Assembly: GCF_027924665.1 (NCBI RefSeq)
Contig: NZ_AP027043.1
Span: 1,054,001 to 1,118,000 of the forward strand
Length of the DNA stretch: 64,000 nucleotides
DNA from: Flavobacterium sp. GSB-24
Lineage (GTDB): Bacteria; Bacteroidota; Bacteroidia; Flavobacteriales; Flavobacteriaceae
Direction: 5' to 3'
Shown: positions 1 to 9,486 of the stretch, in pieces
Layout of the letters: each line of letters begins with the position of its first letter
Numbering within the stretch: the first letter of the stretch is position 1
Made by a program: the position numbers and the translations under genes
Notes under the pieces: model-generated
Databases searched by the model: none
Seen by the model: the letters and a program-made list of their open reading frames with translations, nothing else
Told to the model about the DNA's origin: nothing

Positions 1-474
1 AGCACCAACACGAATTACGCCGACTTTCAACTTTCTCAGACCTAAAAAATAAGCCAAACCAGCCATAAATTTTCGGTCAATTGTGGTCATTAACTGTACA
101 ACATCTCCTTCTGCAATTCCAGCGCAGGCGAACGAAATCGCTTCGTTATACGCCAGTCGATCTAAGTCGGAATCCGTTAAACCAAAAGTTACAGGATCGC
201 CTAAAGTTCCAGAAGTTGAGGCATAATCGATAATTTTTTGCTGCGGCACACACAAAAAATCATCGTTGTATTGCTGTAAATCTTCTTTCGTTGTAACCGG
301 AAGAAATTGTAAATCTTCTAATGTTTTTACTTTAGAAATATCAATATTTTTTCCAGCAAAAAGTCTTTTGTAAAAAGGAGAATTTTGACTGATGTAAGCT
401 AGAAGTTCGGCTAATTTTTTTTCTTGAAAAATTTTAATCTCTTCTAAAGAATCTTTTTCTATTGCTGGAATCAT
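1..474 (-). CDS. PaaK-like acyl/aryl-CoA ligase (adenylate-forming), C-terminus outside the window
   Basis: The N-terminal 158 residues are visible; the gene continues past the left edge. It contains the phosphate-binding stretch YASTSGTLGDPVTFG (about residues 75-90), typical of phenylacetate-CoA ligase-type members of the adenylate-forming family, which activate a carboxylate as an acyl-AMP and transfer it to CoA or a carrier protein. The start ATG at 474 overlaps the TGA of the preceding gene by 4 bp (ATGA), so the two are probably co-translated. In this cluster it could activate 4-coumarate, the product of the ammonia-lyase, for loading onto an ACP; that role is inference. The substrate-binding and C-terminal lid domains cannot be checked here. 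Confidence 0.8.
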   Translation of the reverse strand, partial: MIPAIEKDSLEEIKIFQEKKLAELLAYISQNSPFYKRLFAGKNIDISKVKTLEDLQFLPVTTKEDLQQYNDDFLCVPQQKIIDYASTSGTLGDPVTFGLTDSDLDRLAYNEAISFACAGIAEGDVVQLMTTIDRKFMAGLAYFLGLRKLKVGVIRVGA

Positions 475-2135
475 TGTAATTTTCTTTTGACTTTTTTTAA
501 ATATTTTTCAATCTTTTCTTTATCAGGAACTGTAGTAATTTCAAGGGTTAAAGCTTTTTCAAAATTAAGCTTAGCCTGCAGATATTCCTTTTTTTGGTAA
601 AAGTACAATCCTGCCTTATAATATACAACCCAATAATCGGGGTTTAACGATTGATAATTTTGAATGAACTCTGGAGAAATCACTTCTTTCTTTTCAAGAA
701 GCGAATCTATTTTATGATCTTCAACTTTAAATTTTTTAAAATTCTGATAAGCAGTTGTTTCTAAAAAAGAATCTTTGGCAATATTCAGATTTTTACTTTG
801 AAAAGATTCTGTCTTATTTCTATTTTCACCAAAGACAGTTTTCAAATCATAACAGACAAATTCCCCCAATTGATACGGATTTGCCGAAACCCATACTAAT
901 TTTTCTTTCGGTTTAAAAATAATTCCGTGATGTGCTAAGAGCTGATTTAGTGCTTTTTCATTTCCATATCCTAAAGAAATGTTTTGTAAACCGTCTTTAT
1001 TTCGAAGAATTTCTGAAGCAATTTTTGGATTTACTTTCGGATTTGCAGACAGTAATTCCTGCATTCTTTCGTAACGATATTCAGAATGGCTGTTTGCAAT
1101 TTGTTCCAGATTTCTTTTATCAGCTGCAAAAGCATCGCCTTGAAAATGATTCGAACAAATTAATTGATCACTGTTAGGAACATCGTAAACATCCATTTTA
1201 TTGGGCGAAACTTCAATTAAAATCGCTTTACTATCATTGGCACTTCCAACCATAATCGATTCAGAAACAAAGACTTTTCTCTTTTTTGCAATGGCGATAG
1301 CTTCGTCTAAATTTTTGGCGTGCTGTAAAATTTCACGTGTCAAAATCGAAATTGGAGTTTTCGCGCTCAGCGGAATTTTAGATTTAGAAGCATTTATCGT
1401 TACTGCTAATCCTTCGTAATTCATTCCAGAAACGGCTCCAATCATTCCCGGCCAGGTAACCATCATAAACGGAAATCCTTCTTTTGGTTTGATAAAGGCT
1501 GCGATTTTATTTTCCGCGAAAGCGTCATTCACATAAAAATCAAAATTACGCGCCAGAATTAAATTGCCGTCTTCCGATTTTTCGTTCCAAGCCGCAAAAG
1601 AAGAACAGCCAACTAAAGCCAGATCTTGAAGCGCGTGCCCAATATCGTGCGCCGCGTGTAAATATAAACTGCGCTGATATTGCGGTGCGATATTATCAAA
1701 CTCATTCGAAGTATATTGCGAAACGCCGTAAATTTCAGTTTGATATTCATTTGGAACATTCAAATACAATTTGCGATTGTACCATTTTAAAAACTGGCGA
1801 AGCATTTTCTGCTGCAATTTGGACGGGATAAAATCGGTGATTTTAGAGAAAAAAATACGCTGCTGCTTTTGCAAAAGCGAGTCGGTTAAAGCGCCGGTTG
1901 TCAAACCAATTTCCAGCGGATCGCCTTCTACATACAATTCCCAAAGACCTTGTTTATTTTTTAAAAAGGAATTTGTTCCAGAAATAAATGTGCTGTCTGT
2001 TACTTTTTCAACAACGGGTTTTGCCGAATTGTAAGCCGTAATATCTGGTTTATGATGTTTTGATTTTGATGTACCGCAAGAAGTCAGCAAGCTTAAAAAA
2101 CCGAGAAAGAAGAAATATATAATTCGGCTTTTCAT
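471..2135 (-). CDS. Lipoprotein C45-type autoproteolytic acyltransferase/hydrolase
   Basis: A 554-residue protein with a lipoprotein signal (lipobox LLTSC, Cys20), so probably anchored in the envelope. Around Cys177 the sequence VGCSSFAAW followed by NLILARNFDF matches the N-terminal nucleophile region of the C45/acyl-CoA:6-aminopenicillanate acyltransferase family, where self-cleavage before Cys exposes the catalytic thiol. The C-terminal 60 residues (DYWVVYYKAGLYFYQKKEY and after) look like a single TPR. It overlaps the next gene (PaaK-like ligase) by 4 bp and lies 7 bp after the flavoprotein gene. In the pigment cluster it could form or cleave an ester or amide bond outside the cytoplasm, for example joining the polyene acid to the dialkylresorcinol; this is inferred. 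Confidence 0.75.
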   Translation of the reverse strand: MKSRIIYFFFLGFLSLLTSCGTSKSKHHKPDITAYNSAKPVVEKVTDSTFISGTNSFLKNKQGLWELYVEGDPLEIGLTTGALTDSLLQKQQRIFFSKITDFIPSKLQQKMLRQFLKWYNRKLYLNVPNEYQTEIYGVSQYTSNEFDNIAPQYQRSLYLHAAHDIGHALQDLALVGCSSFAAWNEKSEDGNLILARNFDFYVNDAFAENKIAAFIKPKEGFPFMMVTWPGMIGAVSGMNYEGLAVTINASKSKIPLSAKTPISILTREILQHAKNLDEAIAIAKKRKVFVSESIMVGSANDSKAILIEVSPNKMDVYDVPNSDQLICSNHFQGDAFAADKRNLEQIANSHSEYRYERMQELLSANPKVNPKIASEILRNKDGLQNISLGYGNEKALNQLLAHHGIIFKPKEKLVWVSANPYQLGEFVCYDLKTVFGENRNKTESFQSKNLNIAKDSFLETTAYQNFKKFKVEDHKIDSLLEKKEVISPEFIQNYQSLNPDYWVVYYKAGLYFYQKKEYLQAKLNFEKALTLEITTVPDKEKIEKYLKKVKRKLQ

Positions 2136-2142
2136 GATTCAA

Positions 2143-3660
2143 TTATTCAGATGCTTTTTTAATTTTTTCCAGCAGATAATCTTTACCTACAATCTCAGAG
2201 CAGGTTAAAACAGCTCCAACCGTAACGCCCAAGACACCGTGCATGTTGATACTTTGGCCCGTAAGATACAGATTTTCTAGTTTAGTTTTTGTGGGAATTA
2301 AAGTTTTCATCGGATTATTAGAATCTTTAATATAACCGTACATATTACCGCCGTCGCCGCCAATATAATCGCGGTACGAAAGCGGGGTCGAAGTATGAAC
2401 CGATTTAATACAGTCTTTAATTCCAGGAAATTTCTTTTCAACTTCTTCTAAAAATTTTGCCGCTTTTTTAGCTTTGAATTCCTCGTAATTTTCGCCTCGT
2501 TCATTTTCTTCAAAAGTGGTATTAAAAGTGTTTTCCCAAGTTTTAACGTCCTCATATTTCATATAAGTTAAAAAGGTCATTCCGTCTGCCCATTCTTCGT
2601 CTTTTTTAGAAGGATTCATAGAAGCCATAAAGGTTTTTGGCCATGAATTTTCATCGTAATCATGCGCGGTCCAAACGTCATTTTGACTTTTAAAATGATA
2701 ATAATTATGATTGATGTATTTGAAAGTTTTGGGTTTAAAAACAATATAAAGACTAAAAGCTGAAAAGACATTTTCCAGATTTTGAATTCTATTGAAAAAC
2801 GGTTTTCTGAAATTTTCCTGACCCGCCATTTTCAAAGTCGTCTTAGGTTCGATGTTAGAAATGAAATACGTTCCAGAAACTTCGGTTCCGTCTTTCATTT
2901 TAACCGAATTTACCTTTTGGTTTTCAACTTCAAATTGGATTACTTCTTTATGTTTAAAAAATTCGCCGCCGTACTTTTTGAGTTGTTTGAGCAATTGTTT
3001 CGTGATTTGGCTTCCTCCATTTACACAGCGCCATGAACTTTCTATATACGAATTGACAACAAGCGCATGAACATAAAATGGAGATTTATCGGCAATTCCA
3101 GCGTAAAGAAAATTGGATCCAGCCAAAACGGCTTTCAATTTTTCGTTTTGAGTAAAAGAATCGATGGTTTCTTTCGCATTAAGCGCTAAAATTTCATCAT
3201 CATATTTTCCTTCCGATTCTAAATTGTAAAGTGGAAATGCCCTGCAGACTTCCTTTATATTTTGGCAGTAATTGAAGAGATTTTCTTTTTCTTCGGGAAA
3301 GTAATTTGTTAATTGTTGAATGAAATTTTCGAAACCCTGCGCATGCGGATATTCGGTTTTATCATCTTCAAAAGAAATAATATCAAAACCATTTTCGTCT
3401 AATTTTTTCAGATTCAAATGATCCATTATTCCAATATATTTGAAATATTGATGAAGATTTTGGCCTTCGCCTAAACCTCCGATATAATGAATTCCCGTAT
3501 CAAAAATGGTTTTATCTCTTACGAAAGTCTGAAGATTTCCCCCGTACTGATTGTTTTTTTCGAGCACACAAACGCTGTAGCCTTCTTTTGCCAGAATAAC
3601 AGCAGAAACCAATCCGCCTAAACCGCTGCCAACGATTACTACATCGTACTGCTTTTTCAT
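2143..3660 (-). CDS. CrtI/phytoene desaturase-like FAD oxidoreductase
   Basis: A 505-residue flavoprotein. The N-terminus has the dinucleotide-binding fold VVIVGSGLGGLVSAVILAKE, then EKNNQYGGNLQTF; the C-terminus has a second FAD contact region (LENLYLTGQSINMHGVLG). This arrangement is shared by carotenoid desaturases/isomerases and retinol saturase-like enzymes of about 500 residues. Since flexirubin polyenes are built by a type II PKS-like route rather than from isoprenoids, a carotenoid function is unlikely here; it may adjust the oxidation state or double-bond geometry of the polyene or ring, which is inference. Its start overlaps the stop of the MMPL-acyltransferase gene by 4 bp, so it is translationally linked. 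Confidence 0.8.
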   Translation of the reverse strand: MKKQYDVVIVGSGLGGLVSAVILAKEGYSVCVLEKNNQYGGNLQTFVRDKTIFDTGIHYIGGLGEGQNLHQYFKYIGIMDHLNLKKLDENGFDIISFEDDKTEYPHAQGFENFIQQLTNYFPEEKENLFNYCQNIKEVCRAFPLYNLESEGKYDDEILALNAKETIDSFTQNEKLKAVLAGSNFLYAGIADKSPFYVHALVVNSYIESSWRCVNGGSQITKQLLKQLKKYGGEFFKHKEVIQFEVENQKVNSVKMKDGTEVSGTYFISNIEPKTTLKMAGQENFRKPFFNRIQNLENVFSAFSLYIVFKPKTFKYINHNYYHFKSQNDVWTAHDYDENSWPKTFMASMNPSKKDEEWADGMTFLTYMKYEDVKTWENTFNTTFEENERGENYEEFKAKKAAKFLEEVEKKFPGIKDCIKSVHTSTPLSYRDYIGGDGGNMYGYIKDSNNPMKTLIPTKTKLENLYLTGQSINMHGVLGVTVGAVLTCSEIVGKDYLLEKIKKASE

Positions 3661-6600
3661 TCTTTTTTCTTTAAAACAAGTAAACCCTTTTCTTCTGAAA
3701 CTATTTCAAAATTTGAATTTGTAATCTGATTTTTTAAATTCGGACAATTTACTAAAATTATAAAAGAAACGTTTCGAAATCCTTTTTCAAGGTCGTTTTT
3801 GTAACTTTCGTCAGAAATTAAAAGCACATCATATTGATTTTCAAATGCAGGTTCCAATTGATCCAAATATGATATTTTTCTTTTTGTAACGATATAATTC
3901 GTTTTTGCGACAAGCAATTTTTCTTCCTCATTAATAAAAGAAAATATTTTTCGCTGCGGTTCCTGCAAAGCTAGTAAAACATCCAGTTGTCCGTAATCAT
4001 TTCCTAAATGCAGGATTTTTGCTTTTGGCTGAATGTGCTTATTTAAGTTATAATAGGTTTCCAGATTTTGCTTTAAATCTTCTTTTACGCTGTTGCCAAT
4101 TTCAATTTCTTTATAATCATAACTGGCGATCAGCATTTTTTTGAAATAATCTGGACCTTCAAGTTCTTGGCGAATTTTACGATATTCTGCTTTAAAGAAT
4201 AAACTAATTTGTTTGGTTCTTTCGGTATAATTTTTTCCAAATGAGGAATCATCAGGACTAATTCTCTTCAAGATATTAACTGTCAAATTTCCATGATGAA
4301 TGACAAAATCACCTTTCGGAATCAGTTCTGAAGCACCGTGAATGACAATCGGAATTATATCTAAATTAAATTCTTCTGCAAGGAAAAAAGCACCTTTGTG
4401 AAAGCGTTTAATCACATTATTTTCGGATCGTGTTCCTTCTGGAAAAACCATTAATGAATATCCTTCGTTTATTTTTTTTCGTAAGTGTTCAACACCTCCT
4501 TCCAGACCTTCAGAAACGGGATAAAATCCTGCTTTTCTAACGACACCGCCAAAAATAGGGGAGTTGTAAACCCAGTCGCTAACCAAGAAAATAATTTTAG
4601 GGCTCAGCATTCCAATTGTCAAAATGTCTATAAACGACGAATGATTGGCAATAATTACAGCTGGTTTTTCGAAAGTTTCATTAAAATTATTAATGACTTT
4701 TTTGCGTATAAACGGATTGGAATACAATACCGATTTCATGAATTTTGAAATCACGTATCGGAACGCTTTCATTTTTGATTTTTTGCTGAAAGGCAAAATT
4801 GGCATAATGGTAAAGCTAAAAATCGACATTACGATTCCGCCCAAACCATAATAAGCAAACGAAATTACGCCATGGACAAAAGTTCTCAATTGAAAAGGTG
4901 GATTTCCTTTTTTAGGGCGATTTGATAAAAACAGCTTGAATAAAATCGGATAGAAAATAAACGTAATAATCAATGCGGCAAAAACTCCAATTAAAGAAAC
5001 TGCTGAAATTGAAGTCAATGCAGGATGTTTGGCAAATATCATCGCACCAATTCCTAAAATCGTTGTAATAACCGCCAAGATAATTGACGTTCTATAAACT
5101 GCAATTTCGTTAACGCCGGTGGAATATTCTTTTTGTAATGCGCTCGTCATAAAAATACTGAAATCGACTCCGTGACCGAAAATCAAAGTACAGACAATCA
5201 TACTGAAAATGTTCATTTGAATGCCGAAAATGCCCATAATTCCTGCGGTTACAATTCCAGTTAAAGCAATTGGAATACAGCTGATGATAACCAATTCGAT
5301 TCTTCTGAAAAAGAAAAATAGAATTAGAATTACGGCAACGAAAGAATAATTGACAAGTGAATTAAAATCGGTTTTTAAAGTGCTGAAAAACGTTTCGTTC
5401 ATCTGCTGGCGATCGATTGCAATTATGTTTTCTTTTGCTGAAGCTGATTTTACAAAAGCATCTCGCTGCTCAGGCGCGACCTTTACTAAAGTTGAAATGG
5501 TATAAAAACCATTTTTTTCAGTTATAAATTCTTGTAATTGAAGTGCTTTGATTTTTAAAAACTCAGCAGCAGAAACAGGTTTGAAATCAAAATCTAAATG
5601 ATCAAAAAATAAATTATAAGTTGTAGGTTTAAATCCAAGTTTAGCGCCTTCAGCAATTAATTCTGATTTTATGAATTGCTTTTTCTGAGAAGTCCAAAAT
5701 GAATTCCATTTATTAATTTTTTCAATTTGAGCTTGTTGTGAAAGTACAATACCGCCAACTGAACTGAAATTTAAAATTTTATCCTGCTGTTTTTCTTTTG
5801 ATAAATCTCCAAATAGTTTAGTATTATGCTCCAGAGCTTCTTCCATACTTTTTCCGTACGAAGCGACATAAATGGTTTTGGAAGTTAAACTGGTACTTTG
5901 TTCCAATTCTTTTTCGGCGGCTTTAATGTCTTTCGGAATAAAATTCAGCTGTGATAAATCGTTATTAAAACCAACGTCGTTATAAGTAAAGCAACAGATA
6001 ATAGTTATAATCACGCACAATCCGATTAAGATTTTATTATTGTGAAAAGAAAAATGAGCTATTTTATCGATCACATTTTTATTGTGCTCTGCGGGATTTT
6101 CTTTTGGTTTGTATAAATGAGGAACAATTAAAAGTGAAAAAATTCCACTTGCCATAACAATAACAGCAGCGAAAATTCCGAGGTCATTTAGCGCATCAGA
6201 TTTTACAAAAAGCAGACATAAAAATGCAACAGCAGTTGTAGAACTGCTCATGATAACAGGCATTGTAATGTCTTTGTACAAAGTTTTTACATCGCTGTTG
6301 TGTTTGTAATGTGTGAGAATATGAATAGAATAATCAATAGTAATTCCCAATAAAATAGAACCAATTCCTAATGAAATTGCAGAAATTTGTTCTCTGACGA
6401 AATATAAAAAAGCAACTGCAAACAAACCTCCAAAAAGAGTTGGAAGAAAAATAATAAGCGGAATTAAAATCTTACGATAAAATAAAATCAGAATCAACAT
6501 TAAAGTAAACATCGCAATAGATGTTGTTAAAATAATGTCGCTCTTAATTTGATTGGCGTTTGCAACGGCAATTAAAGCAGAACCAAAATAACTGATTGAA

Positions 6601-7340
6601 GTTTTCCCTTTAAATTTCTGATTTAGATTTTCCTGAATCGATTTGAGCTTTTCGGCAAAAATGGTGTTTTTTTCCGTTTCGCTCGAAGGAATATTCGAAG
6701 TGATGAAAAGCAATAATTTCCTTTTGTCTATCGTCATTACAAAACCATTTTCCAAAGTAAAATCATCACCAATATTTAATTGCTGTAACTTTTTTAAAGC
6801 AATAAAAGAAATCCCAAGCGGATCCTGCAAAATAAAGTCTTTGGTAACAAATCCTGAAGGAGAAATAATAGATTTATAATTTCCCTGAACAGTTGCTGCA
6901 ATGCTGTCTTTTTCTAACTTCTGCTGAATGTTTTGATAATCTTTATCATCTAGAAAAAGAGGCAGATTGTTGTAAACAAAATCAATGGTTTCCTGAATAT
7001 TTTCTTCGTCGATTTTTCCTTGAATTCCAGTTATAAAAGGTTTGCAGGATTTAGAAACGCTGTCTGAAAAAGCAGTAGCCATTTCTTTTAAATCATCTGC
7101 CGAACCGTTTTTTTCGAGTTTGAAAATTACGGTAGTTTTGTCGGCAAAGTTTAATTGTTTGAGCACTTTTGCCGTAACATCTGTTTTGTCGTTTGTTGGA
7201 ATAAGTTTGGTAATATCTTCTTCAAACTTTAATCGTGAAGCAAAAAATCCGAAAACTAAAAGCATCAAAACAGCCAAAAAAACCGAAAGAGACTTTCTTC
7301 GATTTACAAATAAATGAATGGCATAAAAGTATTGATGCAT
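3657..7340 (-). CDS. MMPL/RND-type exporter fused to a PlsC-like acyltransferase and a C-terminal methyltransferase-like domain
   Basis: At 1227 residues this is a multi-domain fusion. Residues about 1-830 have an MMPL/RND layout: a TM helix near residue 20, an external loop, a block of TM helices about 270-420, a second loop, and a second TM block about 690-840. Residues about 860-1070 are a PlsC acyltransferase with NHSSFID (HX4D, His near 899) and FPEGTRS near 967. The last 140 residues include AKILHLGNDYGQLDVLL, a divergent Rossmann-like motif resembling SAM methyltransferases but without the usual glycine-rich loop. Aryl polyene loci commonly carry MMPL exporters and acyltransferases, often as separate genes; here they are one chain. 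It could transport a pigment or acyl intermediate and esterify it at the membrane. It overlaps the downstream flavoprotein gene by 4 bp. Confidence 0.85.
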   Translation of the reverse strand: MHQYFYAIHLFVNRRKSLSVFLAVLMLLVFGFFASRLKFEEDITKLIPTNDKTDVTAKVLKQLNFADKTTVIFKLEKNGSADDLKEMATAFSDSVSKSCKPFITGIQGKIDEENIQETIDFVYNNLPLFLDDKDYQNIQQKLEKDSIAATVQGNYKSIISPSGFVTKDFILQDPLGISFIALKKLQQLNIGDDFTLENGFVMTIDKRKLLLFITSNIPSSETEKNTIFAEKLKSIQENLNQKFKGKTSISYFGSALIAVANANQIKSDIILTTSIAMFTLMLILILFYRKILIPLIIFLPTLFGGLFAVAFLYFVREQISAISLGIGSILLGITIDYSIHILTHYKHNSDVKTLYKDITMPVIMSSSTTAVAFLCLLFVKSDALNDLGIFAAVIVMASGIFSLLIVPHLYKPKENPAEHNKNVIDKIAHFSFHNNKILIGLCVIITIICCFTYNDVGFNNDLSQLNFIPKDIKAAEKELEQSTSLTSKTIYVASYGKSMEEALEHNTKLFGDLSKEKQQDKILNFSSVGGIVLSQQAQIEKINKWNSFWTSQKKQFIKSELIAEGAKLGFKPTTYNLFFDHLDFDFKPVSAAEFLKIKALQLQEFITEKNGFYTISTLVKVAPEQRDAFVKSASAKENIIAIDRQQMNETFFSTLKTDFNSLVNYSFVAVILILFFFFRRIELVIISCIPIALTGIVTAGIMGIFGIQMNIFSMIVCTLIFGHGVDFSIFMTSALQKEYSTGVNEIAVYRTSIILAVITTILGIGAMIFAKHPALTSISAVSLIGVFAALIITFIFYPILFKLFLSNRPKKGNPPFQLRTFVHGVISFAYYGLGGIVMSIFSFTIMPILPFSKKSKMKAFRYVISKFMKSVLYSNPFIRKKVINNFNETFEKPAVIIANHSSFIDILTIGMLSPKIIFLVSDWVYNSPIFGGVVRKAGFYPVSEGLEGGVEHLRKKINEGYSLMVFPEGTRSENNVIKRFHKGAFFLAEEFNLDIIPIVIHGASELIPKGDFVIHHGNLTVNILKRISPDDSSFGKNYTERTKQISLFFKAEYRKIRQELEGPDYFKKMLIASYDYKEIEIGNSVKEDLKQNLETYYNLNKHIQPKAKILHLGNDYGQLDVLLALQEPQRKIFSFINEEEKLLVAKTNYIVTKRKISYLDQLEPAFENQYDVLLISDESYKNDLEKGFRNVSFIILVNCPNLKNQITNSNFEIVSEEKGLLVLKKKE

Positions 7341-7363
7341 GGTTTAGGTTTAAAATTTTTTTG

Positions 7364-7420
7364 CAACGAATTTCACTAATTTCCCCGAATTAATTTGTGC
7401 TAATTCGTGAAATTCGTGGC
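7364..7420. repeat. Imperfect inverted repeat of the CACGAATT family
   Basis: The gap between two cluster genes holds an imperfect palindrome: CAACGAATTTCACTAATTT at one end and AATTCGTGAAATTCGTGGC at the other. The same words occur near 18.1, 35.4, 39.1, 40.0 and 55.06 kb in this window, so it belongs to a dispersed intergenic family that can fold into hairpins in the transcript. Confidence 0.75.
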
Positions 7421-7435
7421 GAAAATAAATAAATT

Positions 7436-8605
7436 TTATTTGATGCGTTTTTTACTAAAAGCCGTTAAAAGTAAATAACTAATAAGACCAACTGATAGTG
7501 CCGAAACGGTTGCTAAAATAAGACTTCCGACGATATATTGTGCAGCATTTTTTTGAATATCATCAAATGTCATAGAACTATCTAAAATTAGCGGTGCATC
7601 GCTGGAAACGAAAAAGCTTCCTACTTTCAAAGAACCGTAAATAATAAAGGGGATAAAAGGGGGAAAACTCACATTAGAAGTTAAATATGCGATTACTTTG
7701 TTCAGTCGAAAAATTGCGGCAAAAGTAAAAAGCAAAATAGTCTGGAATCCCCAAAAGGGAGAAAGTCCAATAAAAATTCCCAAAGCAATGGCGGCCGATT
7801 TTTTAAAATTAGAATCGCTGCTTTCTAAAATATCTTCTAGAAAGAATTTTTTAAAACCTTTTTTTTTTGCTCTTCTAAAGAAATCTCGAGGCTTAATATA
7901 TAACAAAGCATTGGTTACCAAAACCGTATTCAAAATACTGATTCGGGTAAAATCTCGAAACGGACGAAAGTGAGAAACTCTTTCGGCTGGATCGTACAAA
8001 ACTTGAATCGGAATATTTTTTACCACAATTCCTTTCCAAGCAGCGCGCACAATTACTTCGATTTCAAACTCAAATTTATTGGTGTAAAAACGTTTCGGAA
8101 GCAATCGCAAAGGATATAATCGAAATCCAGATTGTGTATCTTCGAGCTTGATTCCAGTTTCAAACTTAAACCAGAAATTAGAAAATTTATTTCCAAAACT
8201 GCTTTTCTTTGGAACATTCTCCTGCGTCATGTTACGGCTTCCAATCAAAAGTGCATTTGGTTCGTTTTGAATGGCTTCAATAAAAATCGGAATGTCTGCA
8301 GCAAAATGCTGTCCGTCAGAATCTATCGTGATGGCATATTCAAAATTTAATTCGAACGCTTTTCTAAAACCATTTCGAAGCGCACGTCCTTTTCCTAAAT
8401 TTTTAGGATGATGAATTTGCGTCAGCTGCGAATATTGTTTTAGTATTTCGCTTGTCGAATCGGTTGAGCCGTCATTGACTATAATAACATTTGAGGTGAA
8501 ATCTAAAATAGAATCCAGTACTTTTTTTAGTGTTTTTTGGTTATTGTAAGTTGGTACAATAACACAAAAGCTAGTCGAATTCAGCAATTCGTGCGTTGAT
8601 TTCAT
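7436..8605 (-). CDS. Family 2 glycosyltransferase with C-terminal DUF2062 membrane domain
   Basis: 389 residues. The N-terminal 230 residues are a GT-A fold GT2 domain, with VIVPTYNNQKTLKKVLDSI, VNDGSTDSTSEIL and the DSDGQHF metal-binding DxD-like motif, related to dolichyl-phosphate mannosyltransferase-type enzymes. From about residue 270 a DUF2062 domain follows (ALGIFIGLSPFWGFQTILL and two or three hydrophobic helices), so it is probably tethered to the inner membrane. Similar GT2 proteins are found in aryl polyene loci, where their substrate is not established. It lies upstream of the MMPL fusion gene in the operon, separated by a repeat-bearing gap. Confidence 0.82.
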   Translation of the reverse strand: MKSTHELLNSTSFCVIVPTYNNQKTLKKVLDSILDFTSNVIIVNDGSTDSTSEILKQYSQLTQIHHPKNLGKGRALRNGFRKAFELNFEYAITIDSDGQHFAADIPIFIEAIQNEPNALLIGSRNMTQENVPKKSSFGNKFSNFWFKFETGIKLEDTQSGFRLYPLRLLPKRFYTNKFEFEIEVIVRAAWKGIVVKNIPIQVLYDPAERVSHFRPFRDFTRISILNTVLVTNALLYIKPRDFFRRAKKKGFKKFFLEDILESSDSNFKKSAAIALGIFIGLSPFWGFQTILLFTFAAIFRLNKVIAYLTSNVSFPPFIPFIIYGSLKVGSFFVSSDAPLILDSSMTFDDIQKNAAQYIVGSLILATVSALSVGLISYLLLTAFSKKRIK

Positions 8606-8621
8606 GAGGTTTTTATTGAGC

Positions 8622-9107
8622 TTACTTCACGAATTGTTTCTCTTTAGCAGAAAAACTTTTAGATTGCAAAACAAAATCTTTTAAGTATTCTTTCAAAGAA
8701 GCATTTTGTTCTGCATAGTGTGCAGCAATGTATTTTTTATCCTCTTTAATGTTTTTCTTATAACCTGTTATTCCTGGAACATTTTCCTGAATACTAAGAC
8801 GAATCATTCGGATTTCGATGTTATTAGGATCGCTGGCAATAACAGATTCAAGAAGTTTTGCACCTTCTTTAAAACGAGAAATTTTATTTCCCAAAATATT
8901 TTCAAACTTAGAATCTAATAAAATTGAAGCTGCTTTGTAAGCCACCAAAATTTTATCATCATTATTTGAAACTCCAGAAAGTTTTTCTACAAAATCTTTA
9001 GCATTATTTTCAGATTTTGCAACATCAGTATACATTTTGCGAATAGAAGCCAAATCTGGCGTTCCAGCAAAATTTACCCATAAAAGTAATGTCAATAATA
9101 GTTTCAT
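8622..9107 (-). CDS. Small exported protein of unknown function
   Basis: 161 residues with a short N-terminal hydrophobic segment (MKLLLTLLLWVNFAG) that looks like a signal peptide, followed by a helix-rich, lysine-rich domain without motifs I recognise. It sits 16 bp upstream of the glycosyltransferase gene and 2 bp after a hotdog-fold gene, so it is part of the operon. A periplasmic accessory role in pigment assembly or transport would fit the neighbourhood, but the sequence does not show a function. Confidence 0.7.
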   Translation of the reverse strand: MKLLLTLLLWVNFAGTPDLASIRKMYTDVAKSENNAKDFVEKLSGVSNNDDKILVAYKAASILLDSKFENILGNKISRFKEGAKLLESVIASDPNNIEIRMIRLSIQENVPGITGYKKNIKEDKKYIAAHYAEQNASLKEYLKDFVLQSKSFSAKEKQFVK

Positions 9108-9109
9108 AA

Positions 9110-9481
9110 TTATATTTTTTTGTACACCGTACTCAGTTTAAGAGCAGTAGTGTCGTTAAAGTAAGTCGTGTTTTTCACTTTTACCAAATCGTCTTCAGTA
9201 ATGGTAACATCAAGCTCTAAACGCAATTCCGGAGTTACCTCAGGATTAATCAGCGCCATGAATTTTACATTTGCCAAAGACTGAATCATCAATGAACTTT
9301 TTGTAATAGATTCTGTCAGTTCCTTGATAATCTGAATCATGCAAACACCAGGCATAATAGGATTTCCAGGGAAATGTCCTTTAAAAACCTCATGTTTTTC
9401 ATTGATTAAAATCGTAATATTATATTTTGAATCAGAAGCTTTTTCTTCTGATAGTACTTTATAAAAATCTTTTAAAACCAT
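9110..9481 (-). CDS. FabZ-like hotdog-fold 3-hydroxyacyl-ACP dehydratase
   Basis: 123 residues. The motif GHFPGNPIMPGVCMIQ (about residues 36-51) is the FabZ/FabA signature with the catalytic His followed by the substrate-tunnel segment. FabZ enzymes dehydrate 3-hydroxyacyl-ACP to trans-2-enoyl-ACP; without a following enoyl reductase this yields conjugated double bonds, as expected for an aryl polyene. No enoyl reductase gene is seen in the window. The downstream glutamate/aspartate partner normally found in the helix is less clear, so activity is probable rather than certain. It is 2 bp from the small exported protein gene. Confidence 0.8.
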   Translation of the reverse strand: MVLKDFYKVLSEEKASDSKYNITILINEKHEVFKGHFPGNPIMPGVCMIQIIKELTESITKSSLMIQSLANVKFMALINPEVTPELRLELDVTITEDDLVKVKNTTYFNDTTALKLSTVYKKI

Positions 9482-9486
9482 AATTT

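Noticed and set aside
2143..3660. Carotenoid biosynthesis gene
   Set aside because: Despite CrtI-like sequence, no phytoene synthase or other isoprenoid gene is nearby; the context is a polyketide-type pigment.
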